NCBI RefSeq assembly: GCF_004011175.1
Contig: NZ_RQXX01000002.1
Location: forward strand, 434,001 to 498,000
Reading direction: 5' to 3'
From: Mesobaculum littorinae
GTDB lineage: Bacteria; Pseudomonadota; Alphaproteobacteria; Rhodobacterales; Rhodobacteraceae
Length of the DNA: 64,000 bases
The notes below the pieces were generated by a model that was not told the DNA's origin, did no database searches, and saw only the letters and a program-made list of their open reading frames with translations. How positions within the stretch are numbered: the stretch's first letter is position 1; each line of letters begins with the position of its first letter. Position numbers and translations under genes: made by a program. This document shows positions 30,924-39,061 of this stretch, in pieces.

Positions 30924-32506
30924 TGGATCAGCCTCAGCTGGTTGATCGAACTGGCGATCTGGGCAAAGACGTCGATGATCTCGATGCCGTCCGCGTCGAA
31001 GTAGTAATTCGGGTTGTAGGCGCAGGACGACATCAGCCTGTCGTTGGATCCCTTGATCTCGAGTCCGATCGAATAGACGATCACGTTGCGCTCGCGCAGC
31101 GCATCGCAGATGTCGCGCAGGCGGGAGTTCTTCTCATTCGACTCGAGCCGATCGTAAAGCGATCTGGCCGAAGAGTAGTTCCAGGTAAACTGACCGCTGT
31201 AGTTCCGCATCTGGTCATAGTGATACTCCACCGGCATCGTTTCCCAGACTTCCAGCCACGACATCTGCTCGATGGTATTCTTGTTGCCGTCGGGCCTGTC
31301 ATCGCCCCTGTTCTTGGCCGGGAGCCACCAGTCGTAAAGCGACCAGCCCCAGAAAACGAGATCATTGATGCTGTATTTCCAGGTCTTGCTGCTGTTGCCG
31401 TTCCTGACCACCCAGACGTCGGACATGCCATCGCGGAACTGACCCTTCACCTCGGCTTGTGAGGTGTTTTCGCCGTCGGTCATGACGACGAGGATCTTGA
31501 GCGTGTTGTTGCGGTCATAGTCGTATGGGCGACCCTTGAAATCGGAATCTATTTTGCCCTGCGCGGCAAGTTCCGTGATCAGCGGGCGCATGGTCGGATC
31601 AAGCATAGCGGCGCCCCATTTCACGCCGATGTCGATCGAGGTGTTGCCATTGGCGGACAGGCTGTCGATCTGGTTGCGAAGCGCGTCGATATCGCTGCTG
31701 AACGGACGCATCTGGAACGCGGCATCGTCCCGGCACTCCCGGTTCTTCGGCGTGGATGAACTTCTGCCGGTCCTGACGTCGGCGTTGCTGGTTTGGTCAT
31801 AGGTGCGGCTGAGGTCGATCGTGGTCGTCGTAAAGTCCCACTGCGCGAAGTTCAGGCAGTACGAATAGTCGTGGGCATGGATCCGGTCGATTTGTCCCAG
31901 GATATCCGCCCCCGCCGCGACCTGCGTGGCATAGGGAATGAGCGAGATCGAGACGCGTGTGGCTATGGATGAATCGTCATTCTGCTTTTCCAGCATCGTG
32001 GTGACGAATTGCTTTGCCGCCCGCTTGAGGTTGCCAAGCCGTCCGTGATTGTTCATCGATCCCGACAAGTCGAGAACCAGCGAAACCTCGATGTCGGTGA
32101 TTTTCTCCTGTGCGGTGCTGACGGCGTGCGCGTCCATGCGGTCGACCCCCAGCATCCGCACCAGAACCGTCTTGACCGGCATCGTGCCGACCGCGGTGAC
32201 GGTGCGCGAATTGAGCGTCTCCTGCACATCCACGCTGTCGAGCGATGCCGCCAGTCCGGCCTTGGCGAAATAATCCCGCACAACGCCCTCGGAATCGAGC
32301 CGCTGGTCGAGATCGGTCGCGGCAAGCACGGCATTGTCGAGCGTCGCCTGAAGCTGAAGCCGCGCGTATTCGTGCCGCATCAGGTCGACGGATATGCCGC
32401 CGATGAAGATGATCGACATCATCAGGAACAGGCCCAGCACGGTGATCGAGCCGTCGTCGCGCCGGACGAAACGGGCCGAACCTTTCACAATCGCGCGCCT
32501 CACCAT
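30920..32506 (-). CDS. TadG-like pilus assembly protein with VWA domain
   Basis: A 528-residue membrane-anchored protein of the Tad (Flp pilus) system. The N-terminal anchor RRDDGSITVLGLFLMMSIIFIGG (about 15-37) resembles TadE but has Leu where TadE has the +5 Glu, so it is probably not processed by the prepilin peptidase. A VWA domain follows, with MIDAS motif SLVLDLSGSMNNHGRLGNLK near 138-157 and VVMTDGENTSQAE near 345. A large Tyr/Trp/Asn-rich insert lies between residues about 355 and 480. TadG is required for pilus biogenesis in other bacteria, with an unclear mechanism. It is divergent from gdhA. Confidence 0.85.
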   Translation of the reverse strand: MVRRAIVKGSARFVRRDDGSITVLGLFLMMSIIFIGGISVDLMRHEYARLQLQATLDNAVLAATDLDQRLDSEGVVRDYFAKAGLAASLDSVDVQETLNSRTVTAVGTMPVKTVLVRMLGVDRMDAHAVSTAQEKITDIEVSLVLDLSGSMNNHGRLGNLKRAAKQFVTTMLEKQNDDSSIATRVSISLIPYATQVAAGADILGQIDRIHAHDYSYCLNFAQWDFTTTTIDLSRTYDQTSNADVRTGRSSSTPKNRECRDDAAFQMRPFSSDIDALRNQIDSLSANGNTSIDIGVKWGAAMLDPTMRPLITELAAQGKIDSDFKGRPYDYDRNNTLKILVVMTDGENTSQAEVKGQFRDGMSDVWVVRNGNSSKTWKYSINDLVFWGWSLYDWWLPAKNRGDDRPDGNKNTIEQMSWLEVWETMPVEYHYDQMRNYSGQFTWNYSSARSLYDRLESNEKNSRLRDICDALRERNVIVYSIGLEIKGSNDRLMSSCAYNPNYYFDADGIEIIDVFAQIASSINQLRLIQ

Positions 32507-32787
32507 TGCGCGGTCTCCTCATTACCAACGCCAGACCTTTCCGGCAGGCTGGACACTCGGGGACGCCCTTGTCCGGCTGACGACACAATGGGGGCAATTT
32601 CGTGGTGATCGATCCCTAACCGAGAACTGCGGCCTTCAAGTCCGACCCGACGCCGACCGCTGAAATTGCGCCTAGATTCTTCGCATTTCAGGTAACGGTT
32701 TCGGTGGCCCTCTTGTGCGCGTGCGCTAAGGTCGGGCCCGTGAAGCCCGCCACCCCGGCGGACGGCCAAGATACCAGGAGTAGTCCC

Positions 32788-34227
32788 ATGCCCGCAGATG
32801 GCGCACTGCGCGAACCGAGCTTTCGCGAGTCAGTCGATCTGATGTTCAACCGCGCCGTGTCGTTGATGGATCTGAGCCCCGGGCTCGAAGAAAAGATACG
32901 GGTCTGCAATTCCACCTACACGGTCCGCTTCGGCGTCCGCATCCGCGGCGGCATCCGCACCTTCACCGGCTACCGCTCGGTCCATTCCGAACACATGGAG
33001 CCCGTCAAGGGCGGCATCCGCTACGCGCCTCACGTCCACCAGGACGAGGTCGAGGCGCTGGCGGCGCTGATGACCTACAAGTGCGCGCTGGTCGAGGTGC
33101 CGTTCGGCGGCTCGAAGGGCGGGCTGTGCCTGGACCCGCGCGAGTTCAACGAGGAAGAGCTTGAGCGGATCACCCGCCGCTTCACCTACGAACTGGCCAA
33201 GCGCGACCTGATCAATCCCGCCCAGAACGTGCCGGCCCCGGACATGGGCACCGGCGAACGCGAAATGGCGTGGATGGCCGACCAGTACGCGCGGATGAAC
33301 ACCCGCGACATCAACGCCAATGCCTGCGTCACCGGCAAGCCGCCGCATGCGGGCGGCATCAAGGGCCGGGTCGAGGCGACGGGGCGCGGCGTTCAGTACG
33401 CGCTGCGCGAGTTCTTCCGCCACCCCGAGGATGTCGCCGCGGCGGGCCTGTCGGGCCAGCTCGACGGCAAGCGCATCGTGGTGCAGGGTCTGGGCAACGT
33501 GGGCTATCACGCGGCCAAGTTCCTGGCGCAGGAGGACGGCGCCAAGGTCGTGGCGATCATCGAACGCGACGGCGCCCTGGTCGATGAGAACGGGCTCGAC
33601 GTCGAGGCCGTGCGCAACTGGATCGGACGGCATGGCGGGGTCGCGGGCTACGGCTCGGCCAGCTACGGCGAAGATGGCGCCAAGGCGCTGGAAAGCCCCT
33701 GCGACATCCTGATTCCCGCCGCGATGGAGGGGGTGATCCATCGCGGCAACGCGGCACGTATCCAGGCCAACATCATCGTCGAGGCGGCGAACGGCCCCGT
33801 GACGGCGGGCGCGGACGAGATCCTGCGCGACCGTGGCGTGGTGATCATCCCCGACATGTATGCCAACGCAGGCGGCGTGACGGTGTCGTATTTCGAGTGG
33901 GTCAAGAACCTCAGCCACATCCGTTTTGGACGGATGCAGCGCCGGCAGGAGGAATCGCGCCACGACCTGATCGTGAAAGAGCTTGAACGCCTCTCGGCCG
34001 ACCGTGGCCTCGGGTGGGAGCTGTCGCCGGACTTCAAGGAAAAGTACCTGCGCGGCGCAGACGAGCTTGAACTCGTCCGGTCGGGGCTGGATGACACCAT
34101 GCGCCAGGCCTACCAGGACATGCGCGAGGTCTGGTGGGGACGCGAGGATGTGCCCGACCTGCGTGTCGCCGCCTATTTGGTCGCCATCGGTCGCGTCGCG
34201 TCCAGCTACCGCGCCAAGGGCCTTTGA
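32788..34227 (+). CDS. gdhA: Glutamate dehydrogenase (Glu/Leu/Phe/Val family)
   Basis: Interconverts glutamate with 2-oxoglutarate and ammonia, using NAD or NADP. The 479-residue product shows the dimerisation/substrate domain GGIRYAPHVHQDEVEALAAL with MTYKCALVEVPFGGSKGG (substrate and catalytic lysines), then VPAPDMGTGEREM, and a Rossmann domain RIVVQGLGNVGYHAAKFL (about 227-244). The C-terminal SPDFKEKYLRGADEL region is typical of the larger alphaproteobacterial enzymes. The frame is open from 32704, but the ATG at 32788 has an AGGAG site and normal N-terminal context. Coenzyme preference is uncertain. It is isolated between two Tad modules. Confidence 0.93.
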   Translation: MPADGALREPSFRESVDLMFNRAVSLMDLSPGLEEKIRVCNSTYTVRFGVRIRGGIRTFTGYRSVHSEHMEPVKGGIRYAPHVHQDEVEALAALMTYKCALVEVPFGGSKGGLCLDPREFNEEELERITRRFTYELAKRDLINPAQNVPAPDMGTGEREMAWMADQYARMNTRDINANACVTGKPPHAGGIKGRVEATGRGVQYALREFFRHPEDVAAAGLSGQLDGKRIVVQGLGNVGYHAAKFLAQEDGAKVVAIIERDGALVDENGLDVEAVRNWIGRHGGVAGYGSASYGEDGAKALESPCDILIPAAMEGVIHRGNAARIQANIIVEAANGPVTAGADEILRDRGVVIIPDMYANAGGVTVSYFEWVKNLSHIRFGRMQRRQEESRHDLIVKELERLSADRGLGWELSPDFKEKYLRGADELELVRSGLDDTMRQAYQDMREVWWGREDVPDLRVAAYLVAIGRVASSYRAKGL

Positions 34228-34705
34228 CCCCGGCGCATCGGCCCGTCCGGTCCGGCCCCTGGCCGTCCCGCATCGGCCTGCCCGCCCACCCCGATGGGGC
34301 GCGGGCGAGCCGTACGCGTCCGCGCGGGAAGGGACGGGCAGATACTATTGGAGCGGGCGAGTCGATCCCCGTCGCTGCTCGGGCCGCGGCACCGGTCGCG
34401 CCGGGGCGCCGGGGGCCCCCGCGGGGGAGGGGGGAATCGGCAATTGCGGCAAACCGCGATGCCGGCTTCGTGAACGGTCCCTGCGCTGCTGCCGTGGTCC
34501 GGGTATTATGGCTAACCGCCTGCTAACCTTGGACAAAGCCAGCTATTAAAGGGATGTCAGGCAGCTGGTGCCAAAGATGTTGCCGCAGGAATGCCGCATT
34601 CCTGCCGCTTCGTTCCCCGTCCGCGCCACCGTGCTGCCGTGGCGCCGTCATATACCGAAGGCTTGTATCAAATCGGATCCACGTGGAGTCCGTCAGGGGT
34701 AACGA
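34228..34705 (+). other. Intergenic region between gdhA and tadE-like gene
   Basis: No gene is supported in these 478 bases. The visible structure is a GC-rich hairpin near 34400-34430, the double CTAAC element at 34512-34527, and an inverted repeat at 34585-34605 (GCAGGAAT with ATTCCTGC). The downstream half is AT-richer and probably carries the promoter of the tadE-tadG pair. Confidence 0.5.
34512..34527 (+). promoter_or_regulatory. CtrA-like double half-site upstream of tadE-tadG
   Basis: Two CTAAC half-sites are separated so that the CTAA cores lie seven bases apart. This is the spacing of the alphaproteobacterial CtrA box (TTAA-N7-TTAA), with one mismatch in each half. It lies about 180 bases upstream of the TadE-like gene. 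CtrA control of motility and pilus genes is known in the class; binding here is only inferred. Confidence 0.3.
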
Positions 34706-35113
34706 GTGTTCGGCGCAAGACGTGTATCGCGCCTGTTCGGCAGGTTCGCGGCAGAGAATGACGGCAGTGCCACGGTCGAGGGTGTCCTCTGGCTGCCGAT
34801 CTTCTTTGCCTTCTTCGTCGGGATCGCCGACGCCTCCCTGATCTTCTTCGGCCGCGCGCAGGCGCTGCAGGTCACGCAGGACGCCAACCGCTTCTACTCG
34901 ATCGGGCGGCTGGATGCCGATGGCGCCGAGGCCTACATCGAAAACGCGCTTTCGGCGCTGAGCGCCAGGGTCCAGGCGACAACCTCGCTCAGCGGCGGCA
35001 TCATCACGACGCAGGTCATCATGCCGTCGTCGGACCTGGTCGCCGTCGGGTTCATCACCGCGCTCACCGAAATCGACGTGTCGGTGACCATGCACCACGT
35101 GATGGAGAACTGA
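34706..35113 (+). CDS. TadE-like minor pilin protein
   Basis: A 135-residue pseudopilin. The segment ENDGSATVEGVLWLPIFFAFF (about residues 17-37) has the prepilin-like glycine, the +5 glutamate and a hydrophobic helix. It starts with GTG preceded by AGGGG. Only two bases separate its stop from the following TadG-like gene. This is a second Tad minor-pilin module in the window, on the opposite strand from the module at 29813-32506. Confidence 0.8.
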   Translation: MFGARRVSRLFGRFAAENDGSATVEGVLWLPIFFAFFVGIADASLIFFGRAQALQVTQDANRFYSIGRLDADGAEAYIENALSALSARVQATTSLSGGIITTQVIMPSSDLVAVGFITALTEIDVSVTMHHVMEN

Positions 35114-35115
35114 GC

Positions 35116-36447
35116 GTGCATCGGACCCGCGTCATGGATCTGCACAGGACCCTGCGCCGCTTCGCCCGGGACGAGGGCGGAGCGTTGACCATCCTCGGCC
35201 TCTACCTGTTTGCAGGCATGGCGGTTCTGGGCGGTCTGGCGCTGGACATGACCCGCCTGATGGTCGCGCGCACCGAACTGCAGGTCGCCGCAGACAGCAC
35301 CGCGCACGCCGCGCTTTACCTGCGCGACGGCATGGAGCCCGACGCCGCGCGGGCCGGCGCGCTCGACATCGGGCTGGCGAACATGCCCAGGGACCGGTTC
35401 GGCGAAATCCTGAGGGCAGAGGATATTCATTTCGGCAGCTTCGACGTAGAAACCCAAAGCTTCGTCATCGACGCGCGGGGGCGCGACGCGGTGCTGGTCA
35501 CCACAACCCGCCTGCGCGAACGGGCGAATGCCGTCACCACCTACCTGCTGCAGCTCGTGGGGGCGGGATCCTTCGATATCCGCACCGAGGCAGTCTATGA
35601 AACCTACGTGCCGCGCTGCCTGCGTGAGGGGTTGTTTGCCGACGACGTCATCGACGTGCAGTCGAACAACTTCTACTCGTCGGGGTTCTGCATGCACTCC
35701 AATGCGCATGTCGCGCTGAACAACAACAACACCTTCGAACAGGGGTCCGTGGTGTCGATGCCCGAAATCGACGACCTCGACCTGCCGAAATCCGGGTTTG
35801 AAAAGAATGACGGGCTCGAAGAGGCGCTGTTCGAGACGACGTATCAGCCCAAGCTGACGGACCGCGTCGACGAGATCCTGGAAGGCCTGGCGCAGGTAGG
35901 CTCGCCCTATCGCCCGTCCTACCTGGGCGCCACCACCGAGATCGAGCTGAAGGGCAAAACCATCGCGCAGGACGATCTGGTCAAGGGGCGGCTGCACCGG
36001 ATGACCTGCGGCGGGGGCGGCGGTCACGTCACGATCGACGCCGGCGTCCAGCTGAACCAGATGGTGATCCTGACCGACTGCAAGGTGAAGTTCGGCGCCG
36101 ATGTCCTGATCGAGGATGCCATCGTCGCCACCACCAACACGGATGCGCGCAGCCTGAGCGGTGCTGCCGATTTCGCCGTCGGGCGCGATGATGGATGTGC
36201 CGCCGGCGGCGGGGGCAAGCTGGTGACGGCGGGGGGCATGGATTTCGCGGCGAAACTCGCGCTTTACGGCGCGCAGCTTGTGGCGCGCGGCGACATCCGA
36301 TTCGCCGCCCAGGCCGAAGGCGTCGAGGGTGTGTCGATCGTTGCGGGCGGGCGCATCGACGGAAGCTCGAACATGTCGATTTCCTACTGCGACGGGATGG
36401 GCATGGAGGACATCTATCAGGCCCGCTACTTCCGTCTCGCCGCCTGA
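35116..36447 (+). CDS. TadG-like protein with a repetitive beta-rich C-terminal domain
   Basis: The N-terminus (DEGGALTILGLYLFAGMAVLGG, about 16-37) is the TadG/TadE-type membrane anchor with Leu at the +5 position. The usual VWA motif DxSxS is absent. Instead the C-terminal half has short repeated hydrophobic/Gly/Asp steps (VTIDAGVQLNQMVILTDCKV, GADVLIEDAIVATTNTD, LVARGDIRFAAQ, GVSIVAGGRIDGSSNM), the pattern of a parallel beta-helix or bactofilin-like solenoid. Translation probably starts at GTG 35116, or at ATG 35134 which gives six fewer residues. Function beyond a likely link to the Tad envelope apparatus is unknown. Confidence 0.7.
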   Translation: MHRTRVMDLHRTLRRFARDEGGALTILGLYLFAGMAVLGGLALDMTRLMVARTELQVAADSTAHAALYLRDGMEPDAARAGALDIGLANMPRDRFGEILRAEDIHFGSFDVETQSFVIDARGRDAVLVTTTRLRERANAVTTYLLQLVGAGSFDIRTEAVYETYVPRCLREGLFADDVIDVQSNNFYSSGFCMHSNAHVALNNNNTFEQGSVVSMPEIDDLDLPKSGFEKNDGLEEALFETTYQPKLTDRVDEILEGLAQVGSPYRPSYLGATTEIELKGKTIAQDDLVKGRLHRMTCGGGGGHVTIDAGVQLNQMVILTDCKVKFGADVLIEDAIVATTNTDARSLSGAADFAVGRDDGCAAGGGGKLVTAGGMDFAAKLALYGAQLVARGDIRFAAQAEGVEGVSIVAGGRIDGSSNMSISYCDGMGMEDIYQARYFRLAA

Positions 36448-36472
36448 GCGGGCAAGCGCGCCCCGGCGCCGG

Positions 36473-36706
36473 TCAGCCGCGGGGCGGCATGTCGCACACA
36501 CGGTCCAGTACGAAAACCCGGATCGCCGAGGCCAGTCCCACATCGTCCCGGGTGGCGTCGATCTCGGCGGCCAGGTCGTTCAGCGGCCGTCCTTCGGCCG
36601 CGGCGATGTCGCGGAACGCGTGCCAGAAGGCGTCCTCCAACGACACGCTGGTGCGGTGCCCGCGCAGGGTCAGAGACCGCTTCCGGGGCCGGCCGCCCCC
36701 GCTCAT
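36473..36706 (-). CDS. Ribbon-helix-helix domain protein
   Basis: A 77-residue protein. After a basic GRPRKRSLTLRGHRTSVSLED segment (the DNA-contacting ribbon is RTSVSLE), it has helices FWHAFRDIAAAEGRPLNDLAAEID and a C-terminal helix. This matches the RHH_4-type family common in Rhodobacterales and Rhizobiales. It overlaps the DUF4169 gene by four bases, and that gene overlaps fumC, so the three are co-transcribed. Targets are unknown; autoregulation of the fumC operon is possible. Confidence 0.82.
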   Translation of the reverse strand: MSGGGRPRKRSLTLRGHRTSVSLEDAFWHAFRDIAAAEGRPLNDLAAEIDATRDDVGLASAIRVFVLDRVCDMPPRG

Positions 36707-36894
36707 TCCTCGGGCTTCGTGCGGTCCAGCCGCAGCTGGTCCAGCCGGCGTTCCGAGGTCTCGGCCCGCGCGGTATCAAGCGATTTCTGCGCCTTGGTGC
36801 GGCCGAACTTCGCCGCGTTGGCGTCCGCGCGGGACCGCGCCTCGTTCCGCGCCCGCTCCTTGCGGGCACGGTTGAGGTTCACGGGCGTGCTCAC
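36703..36894 (-). CDS. DUF4169 family protein
   Basis: A 63-residue, highly charged protein ([20 protein letters not shown], then [17 protein letters not shown]) matching the DUF4169 family. It is predicted to be mostly helical and has no known function. It overlaps fumC by four bases upstream and the RHH gene by four bases downstream; this order is conserved in related alphaproteobacteria. Confidence 0.85.
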   Translation of the reverse strand: MSTPVNLNRARKERARNEARSRADANAAKFGRTKAQKSLDTARAETSERRLDQLRLDRTKPEE

Positions 36895-38282
36895 CGGGGC
36901 CCGATCATGTCTTCGGGCCGCACGACGCGGTCAAAGGTCGCCTCGTCCACGAGCCCGAGCTTCACCGCCTCTTCCCGCAGCGTGGTGCCGTTCTTGTGGG
37001 CAGTCTTGGCGACCTTGGTGGCGTTGTCGTAGCCGATTTCAGGCGCAAGCGCGGTCACCAGCATCAGGCTTTCGCGCATCAGCTGGTCGATACGGCTCTC
37101 GTTGGCCTTGATGCCCGCGACGCAGTTGTCGGTGAAGGCCACGCAGGCATCGCCCAGAAGCTGCAGCGACTGCAGCACGTTGTAGGCGATCATCGGCTTG
37201 TAGACATTGAGCTCGAAATGACCCTGGGTTCCGGCAAAGCCCACGGCCGCGTCATTGCCCAGGACATGCGCGCAGACCTGGGTCATCGCCTCGCACTGGG
37301 TGGGGTTCACCTTGCCCGGCATGATCGAGCTTCCGGGCTCGTTCTCGGGCAGCATCAGCTCGCCCAGGCCGCAGCGCGGGCCCGAGCCCAGGAAACGGAT
37401 GTCGTTGGCGATCTTGAAGAGGCTCGCGGCAACCGTCTTGGTCGCGCCCGACATCTCGACCATGGCGTCGTGCGCCGCCAGCGCCTCGAACTTGTTGGGG
37501 GCGGTGACGAAGGGCAGGCCGGTGATCGCGGCCATGTGGCCGGCGACGGTCTCGCCCCAGCCCTGCGGCGTATTGAGCCCGGTGCCCACGGCGGTTCCGC
37601 CCTGCGCCAGCTCGTAGATCCGCCCCAGCGCGCCGGTGATGCGGGCAATGCCCATACGCACTTGTTGCGCATAGCCCGAGAACTCCTGCGCCAGCGTCAG
37701 GGGCGTCGCATCCATCGTGTGGGTGCGGCCGATCTTGATGATGCCGTCGAACTCGCACACCTTGTCCTCGAGCGCGGCAAGAAGTTTCTCCAGCCCGGCG
37801 AGCGTCACCTCATGCGCCGTCATCGCCGTGGCGATGTGCATGGCGGTGGGGAAAGTGTCGTTCGACGACTGGCCCATGTTGCAGTGATCGTTGGGATGAA
37901 CGGGGTCCTTGGACCCCATCTCGCCGCCCAGGATCTCGATCGCGCGGTTGGCAATAACCTCGTTGGCGTTCATGTTCGACTGGGTGCCGGATCCGGTCTG
38001 CCAGACGACGAGCGGGAAGTTGTCGTCGAACTTGCCGCCCCGCACTTCCGACGCGGCCTGGATGATCGCGTCGGCAAGCTTCCCGTCCAGCTTGCCGCGC
38101 GCCTTGTTGGCCATGGCGCAGGCTTCCTTGATGACGCCCAACGCCCGGACGATCGCCACGGGCTGCTTTTCCCATCCGATGGGAAAGTTCTGGATCGACC
38201 TCTGGGTCTGTGCGCCCCAGTACTTGTCGGCGGGAACCTCGAGCGGTCCGAAGCTGTCGGTCTCGGTGCGGGTCGCGGTCAT
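36891..38282 (-). CDS. fumC: Fumarate hydratase class II
   Basis: Oxygen-stable, iron-free fumarase that converts fumarate to malate in the TCA cycle. The 463 residues include [24 protein letters not shown] at the N-terminus, [13 protein letters not shown] and [18 protein letters not shown] with active-site residues, and the superfamily signature [16 protein letters not shown] near 320. It is the first gene of the fumC-DUF4169-RHH operon. The upstream gap to sspB holds the repeat element at 38440-38506. Confidence 0.96.
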   Translation of the reverse strand: MTATRTETDSFGPLEVPADKYWGAQTQRSIQNFPIGWEKQPVAIVRALGVIKEACAMANKARGKLDGKLADAIIQAASEVRGGKFDDNFPLVVWQTGSGTQSNMNANEVIANRAIEILGGEMGSKDPVHPNDHCNMGQSSNDTFPTAMHIATAMTAHEVTLAGLEKLLAALEDKVCEFDGIIKIGRTHTMDATPLTLAQEFSGYAQQVRMGIARITGALGRIYELAQGGTAVGTGLNTPQGWGETVAGHMAAITGLPFVTAPNKFEALAAHDAMVEMSGATKTVAASLFKIANDIRFLGSGPRCGLGELMLPENEPGSSIMPGKVNPTQCEAMTQVCAHVLGNDAAVGFAGTQGHFELNVYKPMIAYNVLQSLQLLGDACVAFTDNCVAGIKANESRIDQLMRESLMLVTALAPEIGYDNATKVAKTAHKNGTTLREEAVKLGLVDEATFDRVVRPEDMIGPR

Positions 38283-38439
38283 GCGAAGAAGCCTCCATCC
38301 TTCCGGTTGCCACAGGCTCTACCGCCTGCGCCGGGCGCAGGCAACGCCCCCGTCCCGCGGCATGGCTGGCCGCGGACGCCTCCGGCGACCCTGCTCAGGG
38401 GACGTCCCGACACACGGGCAACGCAGTCCGCGCGCGTGC

Positions 38440-38506
38440 CTTCTTCTCTTTCGAAATACTCCGGGGTGAATGCGCGGGCTTGCCCGCGCAGAGGGGCAGC
38501 GCCCCT
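38440..38506 (-). repeat. Double-hairpin intergenic element after sspB
   Basis: Read on the minus strand: a hairpin AGGGGC-GCT-GCCCCT, a second hairpin (TGCGCGGG with CCCGCGCA, loop CAAG), then CACCCCGGAGTATTTCGAAA followed by AGAGAAGAAG. The combination of GC hairpins and a CCCGGAGTATTT-type tail is a pattern I associate with dispersed intergenic elements of Rhodobacteraceae. It lies directly after sspB and may serve as its terminator. Confidence 0.55.
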
Positions 38507-38522
38507 GGACCACCCCGCCCGC

Positions 38523-38984
38523 CTACTTGCGGAACTTGTCCAGGCTGACGACCTCGGCATCGCCCTTGGGCGCCGCGTCGTCGTCTGCCTCGTCCTCGAC
38601 CATTTCGTCCATCGGCGCTTCCTCGTCGCTCTCCTGCGTTTCGAAGCGCAGGCCGAACTCGACCGAGGGGTCGACGAAAGTCTTGATCGAATCGTAGGGG
38701 ATGTAGAGCGGCTCGGGCGCGTTGCCGAAGTTCAGCGTGACCGAAAAGCCCTCGTTCGTGACCTCAAGCCCGTCGAACCAGTGCTGCAGCACCACCGTCA
38801 TCTCGCCCGGGTAGCGGTCCGACAGCCAGTCGGCGATCTCCACGTCCGGGTGCATCGTATCGAAGGTGATGAAGAAGTGGTGGTTACCGGGCAGACCGGT
38901 CTCCGCCACGTCGCCCAGCACCTGCTGGATCAAACCCCGCATGGCGCGGTGCATCAGGTTTCCGTAGTCGATACTGCGAGACAT
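38523..38984 (-). CDS. sspB: SspB-family ClpXP adaptor protein
   Basis: Adaptor that delivers ssrA-tagged and other substrates to ClpXP. The 153-residue product has the SspB fold region (DYGNLMHRAMRGLIQQVLGD, then HHFFITFDTMHPDVEIADWL, VVLQHWFDGLEV, FGNAPEPLYIPYDSIKTFVDPSVEFGLRF). An acidic disordered linker and a short C-terminal motif AEVVSLDKFRK follow, the ClpX-docking tail typical of alphaproteobacterial SspB. The start is the ATG at 38984; the frame extends much further upstream only as a shadow of chrA. The tmRNA gene whose tag it would recognise is 1.5 kb away. Confidence 0.92.
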   Translation of the reverse strand: MSRSIDYGNLMHRAMRGLIQQVLGDVAETGLPGNHHFFITFDTMHPDVEIADWLSDRYPGEMTVVLQHWFDGLEVTNEGFSVTLNFGNAPEPLYIPYDSIKTFVDPSVEFGLRFETQESDEEAPMDEMVEDEADDDAAPKGDAEVVSLDKFRK

Positions 38985-39061
38985 GGACCATATTTCCCGG
39001 GAAAACTTCGCCAAGCATACGAGATTCGGGTCCGAAGGAAAGGGCGTCCGGGCCAAAATGC

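Noticed and set aside
32704-32787. N-terminal extension of gdhA
   Set aside because: The added 28 residues do not match the family and the ATG at 32788 has a good Shine-Dalgarno site.
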